From: Rapana venosa
Taxonomy: Eukaryota > Mollusca > Gastropoda > Neogastropoda > Muricidae
NCBI GenBank assembly: GCA_028751875.1
Contig: CM054135.1
Location: 55,230,867-55,294,866 of the forward strand
Direction of reading: 5' to 3'
DNA: 64,000 bases
How positions within the stretch are numbered: the first letter of the stretch is position 1; each line of letters opens with the position of its first letter. The notes under the pieces are model-generated. The model made no database searches and was not told the DNA's origin. It was given only the letters and a program-made list of their open reading frames with translations. This document shows, piece after piece, positions 20,491 through 31,538 of the stretch. A program made the translations under genes and the position numbers.

Positions 20491-20742
20491 GGACGCTGTA
20501 GCCCAGTGGTTACTAAAACCGTTTGACTTCAATCCCGTGGGTCCATGAAGTCGCAGGTTCGGATCTCAGCAGTGCCGTGTAGTGAATTTTAGAGGGTGGG
20601 GATATTTAAAAAAAAGATTTCCCAGGTCATCTTTAAGTGCAGATCTAGTATCTGCCATTGTCTCGATTCCCTTCGTTGTGTATTATATACACATGCTGAA
20701 GAATAAACATGCATATTGAAGATCATAAACATGCATATTGAA
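20491..20742 (+). mobile_element. tRNA-derived SINE (family B), near full length
   Basis: Head: A box TAGCCCAGTGG and B box GGTTCGGATCTC about 63 bases apart, spacing that fits a class II (Ser/Leu-type) tRNA with a long variable arm. Body: GATTTCCCAGGTCATCTTTA, AGTGCAGATCTAGTATCTGC, ATTCCCTTCGTTGTGTA and a TATATACACATGCTGAAGA tail in which a ~24-base ATAAACATGCATATTGAAG segment is tandemly duplicated. A second copy lies antisense at 38246-38450. Confidence 0.9.
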
Positions 20743-21079
20743 GAGCCCTTGATTTCATATCAGTGTTAGGTGAGTTGCGGAAACACGAAGATACCCAGCA
20801 TGCTTTCTACGTAAATTAGGAGTTGCCCCGAAAATGGAATGTGTTGGCTGATGCCTATAGGCAGACCTCCTGCAGAGCTACAAGCACAGGAGAAGACCAG
20901 GCACTACGCACGCATACCACCACCCAATAAGGAAAAGTATGTTGAAGAAGACATGGAAATAACGACAGCGACAACAACAACGACGAAAACAACAACGAAA
21001 GTCGGGTGGCATTTCATTGTGGCGACTTAGCCTTCTTATGAGACAACCTCGAATTTGACATTTACTGTGATGAAAATAA

Positions 21080-21262
21080 GCTGTACTTTACAGCACAGTA
21101 CAGTACAGTACAGTAGAGTACAATATAGTACAATGCAATACACAATGCAATATCATGCAACACCATACAATGCAGTACAGTACAGAAAAAAAATTACAAT
21201 GCTCAATCTAATACACTACAAATGAACACAATACAAATGTAATGCATTACAATACATTGCTA
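21080..21262. repeat. Degenerate (ACAGT/ACAAT)n pentanucleotide field
   Basis: ACAGTACAGTACAGT grading into ACAATGCAATAC-type units. The same kind of sequence occurs at 61885-61945. Confidence 0.92.
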
Positions 21263-21274
21263 TGCACTGCAAAA

Positions 21275-21600
21275 CACCACACCACACCACACCGCAACAC
21301 ACCCACCACACCACACCACACCCCACCACACCCACCCCACTCCACCCTACCACACCACACCACACCACACTTCCCTTCTTACCACACACACCTCACCAGT
21401 CACCACCACGCCACACCACACCCACTACACTACACCACACCACACCCCATCCCACACCACACCCCATCCCACACCCCACCACACCTCACCACACACCACA
21501 CCACACCACACCACATCCCATCCCACACCTCACCCCACCACACCACCACACACCACCACACCACACACCACTTCACCACACACCACCACACCTCATAACC
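21275..21600. repeat. (ACACC)n-type satellite-like field
   Basis: CCACACCACACC units with CCCATCC and CACCT variants over 325 bases. His/Pro/Thr frames on the plus strand are artefacts. Confidence 0.95.
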
Positions 21601-21746
21601 CAGTCAGTGACCCTAACTGGCAGAGTATCAAGTTTCTCCCCAAAGTGTTGACTATTTACGGCTGTGGCAAGTAGTGCCAGCCCCCAACATACAGTAGTGA
21701 GAGAGGACACTGACTGGCTGACTTGCCTCAATTGTACCACCACCAG

Positions 21747-21749
<3 letters not shown>

Positions 21750-21782
<33 letters not shown>

Positions 21783-21809
21783 GTGTGTGTGTGTGTGTGT
21801 GCGGTGTGT

Positions 21810-21862
<53 letters not shown>
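21750..21862. repeat. Long (GT)n microsatellite
   Basis: GT dinucleotides with GCAGT and GCGGTGTGTGG interruptions. Confidence 0.97.
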
Positions 21863-21869
21863 TGTCCTT

Positions 21870-23060
21870 ATGAGCTTCTCTTGTCCCTAACTGGTACAAA
21901 AAGTTCAATTCCGCGAACCCGGTCCATAAGTAACCATAAATGATTTTTTTTTAAAACTGCTTAGGACATTGCTATGTAGCAATACCAGTCTAAACACGAC
22001 CGAAAAATAACAGCATTTAAAAGAGATCACATCAATGAAAATTCAGTCGAGACTGGGAACGAACGTGAAAGGAATACTTCCAACATTTACCTGCAAAATC
22101 TCTTTGACACGATTTGAAGATTTTGTTGTTGTTGCTGGTTTGTAAAGTCAGCAAAGGTTGATATCGAGGTCCATTGATATTGGGATCGAGAAATATGCAT
22201 TTTAAGCTGAACGCATACATTTCTTGTACTAAACAATACCATATACAGTATTCCACGTCAAGTTTTAACACCCGGAGGGAGGGAACAGTTCTTATCTCTG
22301 TCAAGCTGAACCATTTTACGATAAAAACCGCATAAGGACACCTTAAGTGCGCTTTTTATAGTTGTATCTGGGGAGTTCTTTTTTTTTTTTAACTTCAAAG
22401 AGCACGTTTGATTGGTAGAGAGCTAAATGAAGGCATCCTCTTATAATTATGCACAATTCTTCTGTGACTTAGCAAAGCGTGTTTCAAAGACTTTGTGAAG
22501 TCAGATCCAGTAAAAAAACCAAATCATTATCATCCCAGGAAGGGCAGTTACAGAGTACAGTGCTGACAGGCCATGGTAGTGTAGGAAGTATAAACTACAA
22601 AATCATGGAAATATTGTTTTTGCAATGTATTGTTTCATATTTTACTGGATCAGACTGCGCCGATTCGCGCCGTTTTGAAGTTTCGAGCATTGTATCGTTA
22701 TATTTGATTTTTGTTTTGTTTTAAAAAGAAAAAGAAATATTTGTTTGATTTGGTTGGTTGTGTGTTTTTTCTACACTGTATTGCTAACGATATTCAATGT
22801 AATGTTTTATATTTCAGACACAGTGCTAAACTGTAATACACTGTTTATATTTCTCTATATTGCATTGAGCAGTATTGTAAGGCATGTATTACGCGTATAC
22901 GTTCTGTCATTTTGCTCTCGTTATTTTAGACCTCTTTGTGTGGAAATTGGGCTGTTCTTTCCAGGGAGATCGTCCCTTTTATTTTCATTTTATCTTCACA
23001 ATGCCTGTTTGTTAGCGAGTTAATTTTTGCCTTTAGAAGAGGTTAGGAGACACTTCACAA
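21870..23060. other. 1.2-kb AT-rich unique stretch, no gene supported
   Basis: Low-repeat AT-rich DNA. Frames of 80-92 codons (for example 22745-23023, hydrophobic, Phe/Ile/Leu-rich) reflect T-richness and have no motif I recognise. Confidence 0.4.
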
Positions 23061-23089
23061 CAATCACCCCTCCAAAAAGAAAGTGTGTG

Positions 23090-23140
23090 TTAGTGCGTGC
23101 GCGCGTGCGTGCGTGCGTGTGCGTGAGTGTACGTGCGTGG
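23090..23140. repeat. (GTGC)n Z-DNA-prone repeat
   Basis: Alternating GTGCGTGCGCGCGTGC with TGAGTG variants. Confidence 0.9.
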
Positions 23141-23324
23141 TGTGCGAATCTCAGAGGTCATTCAGTGTCTCTTAACTTTTGAACTGAACTTGGATATGCT
23201 CGCTCCTTCCTTGTCAGGGCGGCAAGAGTTTCCTCCGTATTAATTTCTTGGCAGTGATAGGTTCCAAGAAAAGCAAGCAGAGGATGTGGTGTATGCCAGT
23301 GTGATGCCAGCTGACCACAGAGAC

Positions 23325-23352
23325 AGCCTGTTGCTGCTGCTGCTGCTGCCAC
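23325..23352. repeat. (GCT)n short triplet repeat
   Basis: Eight GCT units then GCCACTGCC; the minus-strand Ala run in a 69-codon frame comes from it. Confidence 0.9.
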
Positions 23353-23447
23353 TGCCCACCACAGCACAGCACAGCCAAAGCAAACTGTCTGATGAAGCCT
23401 TAGCCAGCCAGCAGTCTGCGGTTAAAGTTCAGACAGTGTAGATAGAG

Positions 23448-23473
23448 CGAGAGAGAGAGAGAGAGGATGAGAG

Positions 23474-23504
<31 letters not shown>

Positions 23505-23562
23505 AGGAGGACTAGACGAAATTTAAGGGGGTGAGGTGAGGTGAGGTGAGGTGAGGTATGTT
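23448..23562. repeat. (GA)n and (GGTGA)n arrays
   Basis: GA repeat at 23448-23506, then five GGTGA units at about 23531-23558. Confidence 0.95.
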
Positions 23563-24026
23563 GAACTTACAGTGAGATAGGGGACTATGCTGTAGAAGAA
23601 ATGTGTGGAATTTGAAAGAAAATATAGTGAGATGTGAAATAATGCTGTAATAGAAATCTGCAAGTAGTGAGATATAGTGAGAAGTGGAACAACGATGTAG
23701 AGGAAATTTGTGGAATTTGAAAATAAAATAATTATGCCTAGTGTCTACAGTTGAAAGGGACAGTTTCTGTATTTTGTTGATAATAATTATAGGGTTACAA
23801 CAGAGTATGGCTCAAGGAGGCTTATAAAGTATGAATGGAGTTCAGACTTCTTTCTCTCAGCTTGTTCTTTTCCTTTTCCTTTCTTTCTTATGTTTTAACT
23901 CGCCGAGGTGGCGAGGCTTCCATCATAATACTCCGATCAGACGATCCATCTCCATGGGAGACTGCAAGTGACATACATGAACTTAGAACTTGTCATACTA
24001 AGTATTTCTGCTCTCTTGACAATGAC

Positions 24027-24108
24027 AATGACAAATTCTTTTATTTCGAGGATAATGAATAAGCACCCATGTGCTTTTTTACAATCAGTCACCGCCCTTA
24101 GCGATATA
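24027..24108 (-). mobile_element. Family A SINE 3' fragment (CGCCC subfamily)
   Basis: Plus-strand text: TTTTATTTCGAGGATAATGA, ATAAGCACCCATGTGCTTTT and CAGTCACCGCCCTTAGCGAT. The CCGCCC...TAG...GAT segment replaces CCCCGTGTGTATGC of other copies and is shared with 49288 and 54692, so it defines a subfamily. The element end abuts (TGACAA)n. Confidence 0.85.
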
Positions 24109-24624
24109 AGAGAGAGAGAGAGAGAGTGTGTTGGGGTTTAATTGAACCTAAGACTGTTCGACTTTTTTGTCCATCTTTCGGCCGCTGTTGTGGATCCTTC
24201 TCCAGACTCTGCTGTCTGCAGTGAAGAAACAGGATCAGCGGAGTGGAGACTGCACAGACTGTTCTGAATTGTCAGCACTCTTAGGGCGGGCAGGCCATGC
24301 TGTGATGACTACTGCATGGATGGCTGGCCCATCTAACTTCACTAATCTGTCTGGCTGGAAGGACTCCTTCCTGCAAGCAGTGGTCTGATTCAGATTTTAA
24401 ATGTCCTCAAGATCTACCTTCGGAAGTTGTGAGAATTCTAATATTCTGTGTTTTTTGTGAGTGTTCAAACCATTGTCTCAGTGTCAGCTATTTTTTTTTT
24501 ATTCATTTATTTGCTTCTTTGTTTACTTATTCGTGTATTTATCCATCATTATTTAAAACATCTTTTATTATACTATGATGTCCGTATCGCTACCAAGATG
24601 CAGATTATGTTTTGTGTTCGCAGC

Positions 24625-24704
24625 GGAAGAGCTCCGAGGTTCACCAATGGTGAGATTTTACGTATGCAACCCTGAACCCTATGCAGGTAGCAGCATTCCG
24701 TTTT
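24625..24704 (+). mobile_element. Dispersed ~90-bp element (family D), copy 2
   Basis: GCTCCGAGGTTCACCAATGG, TGAGATTTTACGTATGC and CAGGTAGCAGCATTCCG. The CACC-AAT-GGTG core is a small perfect hairpin. It joins directly to a family A SINE body whose 3' end is missing. Confidence 0.8.
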
Positions 24705-24997
24705 TAAAACGTTATCATCCGTCTCTACTGGCACACACTGGCCTGCTATTCCAAACAAAGGGTTATCTCTCCTGCCCGAACATGCACTCGGCACGCCACG
24801 CTGCAATGTCCTGCATGTGTTCCGATACAGGGTCTCGGTTCATAGTCTCACATGAAGGACTTCGAAGGAGAGGATGGAGGTGGTACTGATGTCAACTGCA
24901 AGGGAACAATCCCCTCGAACGGGTGTCCTGGTGGTGGCTGGAACCTAGGCCGTCAGATCACGAGATCAACGCTCTAACCACTAGGCTATCCTGTCCC

Positions 24998-24998
<1 letters not shown>
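24705..24998 (-). mobile_element. Family A SINE with tRNA-like head
   Basis: On the minus strand the head reads GGGGACAGGATAGCCTAGTG with A box TAGCCTAGTGG and a B-box-like AGGTTCCAGCC; the body then contains the complements of GGTCTCGGTTCATAGTCTCA and CTACTGGCACACACTGGCCT. The 3' end is replaced by family D, and the 5' end sits exactly at an (AT)n array. Internal insertion GTGTCCTGGTGGTGGC near the B box makes this copy diverged. Confidence 0.88.

Positions 24999-25088
<90 letters not shown>
24999..25088. repeat. (AT)n microsatellite
   Basis: About 44 AT units with one phase change. Shorter AT tracts follow at 25182-25208. Confidence 0.97.
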
Positions 25089-25090
<2 letters not shown>

Positions 25091-25347
25091 CCCGAGGAAG
25101 CTTCAGATAGAAGCGAAAATGTGCTGATGACTGAAATAAAAGGAGAAATAAAGCTGAGCTAAGCTGAGCGCAGTTGTGTTTATATATATATATATATCTA
25201 TATATATTGTGATATAAGTTTATGAGGTCAAATGCTAATGAGAAGGTCAGGCACAGTTTACTTTGGGGAGGGAGCTTGCCACTTTGACAGGGACGCCATG
25301 TTTTACAAGATCACGTGACACGGTGACACGTGACGTCAACCGGGAGG

Positions 25348-25372
25348 GAGTTGGGGGGGGGGGGGGGGGGGA
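25348..25372. repeat. Poly-G tract
   Basis: About 22 G. Preceded by GTGACACGGTGACACGTGACGTCAACC, which has several ACGTG/TGACGTCA palindromic sites (25310-25340). Confidence 0.9.
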
Positions 25373-25494
25373 GCTTTTATGCAGGTTGTTCATGTGTCAG
25401 GTGTCATGTCGTGGTCACTTTCATCCTGGTGAATGTGTGTGACCAGGGTAGCGTGAAGTATGCAACACCATGCCCCTTGCCCTGTTTCTGTAAC

Positions 25495-25671
25495 TGTCTG
25501 TCTGTCTGTTTGTCTGTCTGTCTCTGTCTGTCTCTGTCTCTGGGTCCCTCCGTGTATCTGTCCCTCTTTGACTATTTCTCTTTCTCCCATCTTTATGTCT
25601 CTGTCTCTCATTATCTGTCTCTGTCTTGTTTCTCTCTTGGCTGTGTTTATATATATATATACATACTATAC

Positions 25672-25709
<38 letters not shown>

Positions 25710-25760
25710 TATATATTGATATATATATATATGTCTATGTATGTCTTTCTGTCTGTCATC
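25495..25760. repeat. TGTC-rich and (AT)n/(TATACA)n arrays
   Basis: (TCTG)n at 25495-25545, T/C-rich sequence, then interrupted AT arrays at 25650-25735 and TCTGTCTG near 25748. Confidence 0.93.
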
Positions 25761-25817
25761 TGAATGTCGGGCAGTAGGTTGCTGGGCCAATGATAAGTAG
25801 CAAATGCTTGTATCTTG

Positions 25818-25859
25818 AAGTCGTCGTCGTCGTCATCGTCGTCATCGTCGTCGTCGTCG

Positions 25860-25891
<32 letters not shown>

Positions 25892-25916
25892 TGTTTCTTC
25901 TTCTTCTCTTCTTCTT
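25818..25916. repeat. (CGT/CAT)n triplet array
   Basis: GTCGTCGTCATCGTC changing to (CATCAT)n and ending in (CTT)n. Another copy of the same CGT-to-CAT transition is at 42198-42355. Confidence 0.95.
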
Positions 25917-25937
25917 GTTCTTCACTTACGGGCTCGC

Positions 25938-26103
25938 TCACTCACACACACACAAATACACACACACACACACATACACACACTCACACACAGCACACAC
26001 ACCACACATACACAACCACACAAATACACACACACACACACAGACACACACACACATACTCTTACACACACACACACACACACACACGACACACACACAC
26101 ATA

Positions 26104-26146
<43 letters not shown>

Positions 26147-26195
26147 CACAACACACACACGCACACATACTCTTACACACACACATACTTCATTC
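25938..26195. repeat. (CA)n field with a recurring CATACTCTTACACACAC unit
   Basis: CA array in which ACATACTCTTACACAC recurs at about 26055, 26099 and 26165, so it is partly a minisatellite. His/Thr frames are artefacts. Confidence 0.95.
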
Positions 26196-26266
26196 CGGAC
26201 CAACCAGTTATGCCCTCAAATACCTGCTGAATGAGTGTACACTTAAGAGCTTATCCATCTTGGCAT

Positions 26267-26267
<1 letters not shown>

Positions 26268-26315
<48 letters not shown>

Positions 26316-26318
26316 GAG

Positions 26319-26362
<44 letters not shown>
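26268..26362. repeat. (GA)n array
   Basis: GA dinucleotides with GGAGG and GAAG interruptions. Confidence 0.95.
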
Positions 26363-26365
<3 letters not shown>

Positions 26366-26714
26366 TTTATTTCATGTCAAGTCATGTAAAGCCCTGATTG
26401 AAGTTGTGCCCAAAACAGAACAGGGGAAACAATTTTAGAGGTGGTTTAAATTTTTTTTAAAAAGTATTGCAAAAAATGCAAATACGCTAAATGTTATAAA
26501 CATAGTGCGTGTGCGTGTGAGTGCGTGCGTGCGTGTGTGTGTTTGTTTTGTGTTGTGATGTGTTGTGTGTGTATGTGTGTGTATTGTGTGAGTGTATATA
26601 CGAGAGACATTGAGAGAGCGACCTGAAAATTAGACGAACTGAAAGACAGAGTGGTATCCTTAACTTCTAATGATAAATTAAATCAGCAAAATGATTAAAA
26701 CAGATTATCAAATA

Positions 26715-27068
26715 ACAAAAACCACAACCACCCTGCTTCGCCTCCACCACCTTCACCACCACCACAATCACTATCTCCCACTATTACTACCACAACCATT
26801 ACCCAAACCACAAGTGATCACCACCACAACCATCTCCACCACTACCCACCACGCCGCCACCACCCACCACCACCACCATCGCACCACTTCCACCAACATC
26901 GCTTCACCACCACCCACCACCACCACCAAACCACCCACCACCACCACCACCACCACCACACCAATCACCCACCACCACCCACCACCACCACCCACCACCA
27001 CCACCACCACCACCCACCATCACCACACCACCACCATCACCACCACCACCACCACCAACACCACACCC

Positions 27069-27103
<35 letters not shown>

Positions 27104-27125
27104 CAACCGCCACCATCACCACCAG
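26715..27125 (+). repeat. (CCA/CAT)n triplet field, ends at a donor-like CAG|GTAAGA
   Basis: ACC, CAC and CAT triplets over 400 bases. The plus strand from ATG at 26691 stays open for about 145 codons of Thr/His/Pro residues and ends exactly at CACCACCAG|GTAAGAAGG, a consensus 5' splice site (after 27125). The triplet explains the openness, so I call a repeat, with a low chance that it is a His/Thr-rich exon. Confidence 0.9.
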
Positions 27126-27142
27126 GTAAGAAGGAAAGAGAA

Positions 27143-27335
27143 AGGGGGGGGGGGGGGGGAGTGGGGCTGATGGTAAAAACTAGGACAGAAAGAGAGAAAA
27201 CAGAAAAAATGATGTGTGACCTCTGATATCGCCCTCTCCTCTGTTCCCCTATCCTACCTCTTCCACCCCCCCCCCCCCTCCCTGCCCTCCCTCCCCCTCC
27301 TCTATCCCCCCTCACCCCCCCCCCCCCCCCCCTCT
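27143..27335. repeat. Poly-G and poly-C tracts
   Basis: G-run near 27145-27158, then C-runs near 27268-27279 and 27318-27333 within CCCTCC-rich DNA. Confidence 0.93.
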
Positions 27336-27489
27336 CCCTCCTTCCCCGTCACTTGTGGGCCTATTCTTGACACTGCCATGCAATAGTTACCAACTCAGGT
27401 TGACACACAATCGAATTATTCAGCGCCCCCTTCCCATTACAATTCTCTTCGTTGTAACTCTCTGACTACCTGCCTCTATCGTTCTGTTT

Positions 27490-27790
27490 GTGTCTGTGGT
27501 GGTTTTTGTTGTTGTTGGTCTGTCTGTTTAGTAGTGTTTTGTTTGTCTGTCTCTGTATCTGTCTTTGTCTGTCACTTTCTGTTTGTCTGTTTCTGTAGTA
27601 TTTGTGTTGTGTCTGTGTCTTGGTCACTTTCTGTTTGTCTGTCTGTCTGTGTCACTTTCTGTTTGTCTCTCACTTGTTGTTTGTCTCTCTGTGTCTGTCT
27701 GTGTCTCTCACTATCTCTCTGTGTCTGTGTTTGTATCTCAACTTTCTGTTTGTCTCTCTGTGTGTCAGTGTGTGTCTCTCAACTTTCTGT
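27490..27790. repeat. Degenerate TGTCTG / GTCACTTTCTGTTTG repeat
   Basis: TCTGTC-type repeat in which a ~20-base CACTTTCTGTTTGTCTGT unit recurs four to five times. Confidence 0.9.
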
Positions 27791-27954
27791 TGAACACTGT
27801 GTTGAAACTGCGTGAATGAATCTTTATATAATAGTAAGCATCCTTGAAGAGATGGGAATGATTTTTTGAAATACTTGTGATCAGAACACACACAGGCAGG
27901 TGTGAAAGTATTTATATAAGTACTCTTTGAATATTGAAATGTAAATGCGTGCGC

Positions 27955-28265
27955 GCGACACCACTTCACCACACACACACCTCTTTCCACACCAACACTA
28001 ACACACAACACACACACACACTTCCTCACACACTTTACACACACACCCACTACACAACACACACTAACACACCAAACATACACAACAACAACTTCTCTCA
28101 CACCACACACTAACACACAACACACTCATCACACACACACTACACCCCACCAACACACACAACACACACACACAACCTCCCACACACACACACACTACAA
28201 CACACACACACCTTCTCTCTCTCTCCCACCTACCACCACCCCACCCCCCGCCCCCCCCCCCCCCA
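27955..28265. repeat. ACACA/ACACC-rich field
   Basis: CA-rich sequence with ACACTAACACACA and ACAACAC variants, then a CCACCCC/poly-C segment at 28225-28275. Confidence 0.93.
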
Positions 28266-28307
28266 CCCCCACCCACACACAATCCCCTAACACCCCTAAC
28301 TTTCAAA

Positions 28308-28560
28308 TAATTATATTATACCCTGTTAATTAAAACAATATTGTTGAATTCTTGAGCTGCCATGGCTGATGAGGTTTTGGTTTGGTTTGTAATAGTGGCT
28401 TCAGGAAACATAACACTACAAGGAGAAAGAAGCCAGAAGCAAGGAGAATTTATGTTTGCTATCCTGTAGACAGCTAGCTAAGCGGTGCAGTCAAGCCAGA
28501 GAGAAGATACATGCATATTTTGAGGGCGCTAGCTGGTTTTAAGAGTCGTTGTCGTTTGTG
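28308..28560. other. Unique block with palindromic AT-rich sites
   Basis: Contains TTAATTAAAACAATATTGTTGAATT: the palindrome AACAATATTGTT has paired Sox-type half sites next to a TTAATTAA homeodomain palindrome. No gene is seen. Confidence 0.2.
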
Positions 28561-28561
28561 G

Positions 28562-28655
28562 CTGTGTGTGTGTGTGTGTGTGTGTGGTTATTCTGGGAGC
28601 AGAGAGAGAGAGAGAGAGAGAGAGGAGAGTGGTGTGTGTGTAGTTATTTTGGGAG
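28562..28655. repeat. (GT)n and (GA)n with a 37-bp duplication
   Basis: GTGTG TGGTTATTCTGGGAGCAGAG occurs at about 28580 and, as TGTAGTTATTTTGGGAGCAGAG, again at about 28637, separated by (GA)n. Confidence 0.88.
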
Positions 28656-28731
28656 CAGAGAGTGTGGAAATGACTTCTCAGTCGTTGCTTAGGTGTGTTG
28701 TTGTTGTAAACTGAACTGATGCTCTGGTGGT

Positions 28732-28762
28732 GAGGGGGGGGGGGGGGGGGGGGGGGGGGTTG
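28732..28762. repeat. Poly-G tract
   Basis: About 26 G. AT-rich and CT-rich DNA follow, including TATATATA near 28893. Confidence 0.95.
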
Positions 28763-29039
28763 TTTATAGAGAGATAATAGATATATATTTTTTACTCTCT
28801 CTCTCACCCTCTCTCACTTAACCTCCCCCCCCTCCCCATAACCTGTTGCATATCTACAGCTCTTGGATAATTATAAAAAAAAAAATATTATATATATATA
28901 CATATATAAATATAAAATTTGATCTGTAAAGATCTGTGTCTCTTACTCTTCTTTTCTCCCTGTCTGTGGGCAAGGATCCATTGCAGCGTTACAGGTTGGG
29001 TTTTTTCCACTTTGTGTTGTTATATATATCTTTCTGTAT

Positions 29040-29152
29040 TTTCTTCTCTGTCTTCCACTCTTGTGTGTGTGTGTCTGTGTTATCTGTCCGTCTCTCTAAA
29101 ATATCGCTGTCTGTTTCTGTCTATATGTGTGTCTGTTTGTGTCATCTAATAG

Positions 29153-29185
<33 letters not shown>

Positions 29186-29225
29186 GACTCTCCTGTCTTG
29201 TGTGTCTGTCTGTCTGTCTCTCTCC
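29040..29225. repeat. TCTG/(CT)n-rich DNA
   Basis: CT arrays at 29154-29186 with TCTGTC variants to either side. Confidence 0.9.
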
Positions 29226-29427
29226 TTCTTTGTCTCTACCACCCCCCCATCCCCTTACCCCCACCCCTGCCACCACCCCAACTCTACTCGTTTCTGTGCC
29301 ACTGTCTGTAGCCAGTGTGTGGAGAGACCTCCAAGTGAACAGGTTAGGTAAAGTGTGTCTCTGGGTCATGTATGGAAAGGCTTTTTGAGTTATCACATCC
29401 TGCTAGGTAAGGTCTTTTGGACCATAG

Positions 29428-29490
<63 letters not shown>

Positions 29491-29541
29491 TTTCTCTCTC
29501 TCTCTGTGTCTCTCTCTGTCTCTGTCTCTCTCTCTCTCTTA
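29428..29541. repeat. (CT)n microsatellite
   Basis: CT with TCTGTCTC interruptions, about 110 bases. Confidence 0.97.
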
Positions 29542-29934
29542 ACATTTTTGTAATATATTATTGATTTATTTTCTGGTGTTTATTTAATCAAACAAGTGGC
29601 TGAAGTGTGGCGCTGGCTGACATGTTTCAGAATGTAGCAGGGTTGTCCTGGAGATTGTTGTTGTTGTTTGGTTGTTGTTGTTGTTTTACCCTCCCAATCC
29701 CAGGATGAATAGATAGTCATCATCGATCCCGATGGACGAAGAAGAAGAAGAATGTTTGGTTGGTTGGTTTCTTTGCTTTCCTCTGCCTACCCCCCTCCCC
29801 TCTCCTCCCCTCAGTGATACTGCGATGGTAAAATATTGACGGACACACAGAGATTAAACAGCTTAGAAAATACTGGCTTTGGTATTACAAAATGAGGTTG
29901 CATTTGTTCAATGCTAATTAGGAAAGATGCTGAT

Positions 29935-30078
29935 GATGATAACAATAATGACGAGGGTGATGTGAGGATGATGATATGATAATAATAATGATAATAATAA
30001 TAATAATAATAATAAATGGAATTTATATAGCGCTGTATCTTGCACAGACAAATCAAAGCGCTTGCACTCAACTCATTC
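29935..30078 (-). mobile_element. AGCGCTATATAAATT tail module, copy on the minus strand
   Basis: Plus-strand text AATGGAATTTATATAGCGCT, GTATCTTGCACAGACAAATC and AAAGCGCTTGCACTC, preceded by (AAT)n. This is the reverse of the module at 7391, 51382 and 54329. Sequences like this end many animal SINEs with (ATT)n tails, where they match the 3' end of the partner LINE (general knowledge). The head is absent. Confidence 0.75.
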
Positions 30079-30127
30079 TTACACAGTCATGCAACCAATG
30101 GCAAGTAATAGTTCTAACAAGTCCAAA

Positions 30128-30129
30128 TG

Positions 30130-30160
<31 letters not shown>
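30128..30160. repeat. (CA)n microsatellite
   Basis: About 15 CA units. Confidence 0.97.
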
Positions 30161-30317
30161 TATACACTTTGGCAAGGTGATGGAATCTTTGGCTGTTAAA
30201 AAGCAGGGATAGCTATGAAATGAAACAGGAGAGGAAATTCTTAGGTTTGAAACAAATATGTCTTGAGGCCAGATTTAAATAACAACAATAACAACAACAG
30301 TAATGATGATGATGACG

Positions 30318-30368
30318 AGGGCATGATAATAATAATAATAATGATAATAATGATAATAATAATAATGA
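30318..30368. repeat. (AAT)n with ATG interruptions
   Basis: AATAATAATGATAATAATGATAAT-type array. Confidence 0.92.
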
Positions 30369-30750
30369 AGGTAGTCTAGGAGTGCTGACGATACCGGCAA
30401 TATGATTTTTCATATATTTTCACGGGGAAAATGTATACATATTTTTTATTCTTCCACTGAAAATAAAAACTTGCAGTTTTGAACTCTACAAAATGTTTTC
30501 ATTATATGATTCATCTATATGATTTAATGAACACACACACAGCATATTAAGCAAACAACAACACAGCCGGGGAAAGGCCTCAGGCTACAGCTGATGTGGG
30601 TGGGATGTTGGTCAGCTGCTGCCCATAATTATCTGTTGCCCATAATTCCAGAGAACTCTTCGTATAAGCCTTATGCTTGGTGAAGTTGCTCCATGTGTTT
30701 GAATTTGTTCAAAACTATTCCTTTGCGTTCGTAAGAATAGGTTGAATGCT

Positions 30751-30800
30751 AGCGCTTTGGTTTGTTTTTGCAAGATATAGCGCTAAATAAATTCCATTTT
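30751..30800 (+). mobile_element. AGCGCTATATAAATT tail module fragment
   Basis: AGCGCTTTGGTTTGTTTTTG, CAAGATATAGCGCTAAATAA and ATTCC. Shorter and more diverged than the other copies. Confidence 0.6.
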
Positions 30801-30886
30801 TTATTCGTGCAACTGTTGTTCAAAACGAATGCAATTTTGTGTACAACCAATCTGCACATTATTGCCGAAAGTGGTCAGCTTTTTCC

Positions 30887-31174
30887 ATAGTATGTTCTTT
30901 CGAGCCAGAAGGCCCATAGAGCCGGAGCTTATCCCGGTTTCTGTAGCGTTAAGCGAACTGATGGTTTTTCACCACCCCTGTGACAGGACGCTAGTCTGTC
31001 GCCAGATAACTCCCCGCAGAGTCTTGGTACTCCTTGTACTCCTTGGTGAGTGAGGTAAATAGGAGGTAAAGTGTCTTTCCCAAGGGCACAACACCGGGCC
31101 AAGCGGGGATCGAACCCGCGACCTCTGGATCACGAGTTGACCGCCTAAACCACTCGACCACGGTGCCTCCTAGC
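30887..31174 (-). mobile_element. tRNA-derived SINE (family I), near full length
   Basis: Minus strand: head GAGGCACCGTGGTCGAGTGG (A box TGGTCGAGTGG) and B box GGGTTCGATCCCC (complement at about 31107-31119), then TTGTGCCCTTGGGAAAG, GACAGACTAGCGTCCTGTCA, CACAGGGGTGGTGAAAA and GATAAGCTCCGGCTCTATGG to GGGCCTTCTGGCTCGAAAGA. All expected modules are present and boxes are intact, so this copy is better preserved than most here. Not a tRNA gene: the acceptor and anticodon arms do not pair well and the unit continues into the SINE body. Confidence 0.92.
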
Positions 31175-31538
31175 TTTTTCCATGGACATTTAGAAAAGTT
31201 GGAAATTGCAGGTGATCTCAATTCTATCAGACTTAAGGAAAATTGACCATAACCCCATACCCCCCTCCTCTCCCCTCGGCAAAGACATGGCCCGGAATTA
31301 AATTTTGTCTTCTTCGCACAATATGGCCGCTATGACTACTTAACAAGTTTGCGTAGTGAAAGTAGATTCTTTCTAAGAGAAAGAGTTTCATCATGGGAAG
31401 TCTGTAAATTGAATTCAGAAGGAAAAATTATTTTACGTTACACTTACTTATCAGCTAATGTAAAAAACAAGCACGGCGATTAGATTGGATGCTTATGTAC
31501 TTCAACGAAGATGTTCATTGATTGGAATTTATCTATCA
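31175..31538. other. Unique AT-rich DNA, nothing recognised
   Basis: No repeat family seen elsewhere in the window, no splice-bounded frame. Confidence 0.4.

Noticed and set aside
22745..23023. 92-codon hydrophobic frame, possibly membrane protein
   Set aside because: T-rich DNA gives Phe/Leu/Ile by composition; no signal, motif or splice context.
29200..29388. Cys-rich frame (FCATVCSQCVERPPSEQ) with a GAACAG|GTTAGG donor-like end
   Set aside because: No acceptor of quality, T/C-rich flank and short length. Too weak to list as an exon.
31100..31174. Possible tRNA-Leu/Ser gene on the minus strand
   Set aside because: Good promoter boxes but it continues into a known-type SINE body (TTGTGCCCTTGGG and following), so it is a SINE head.
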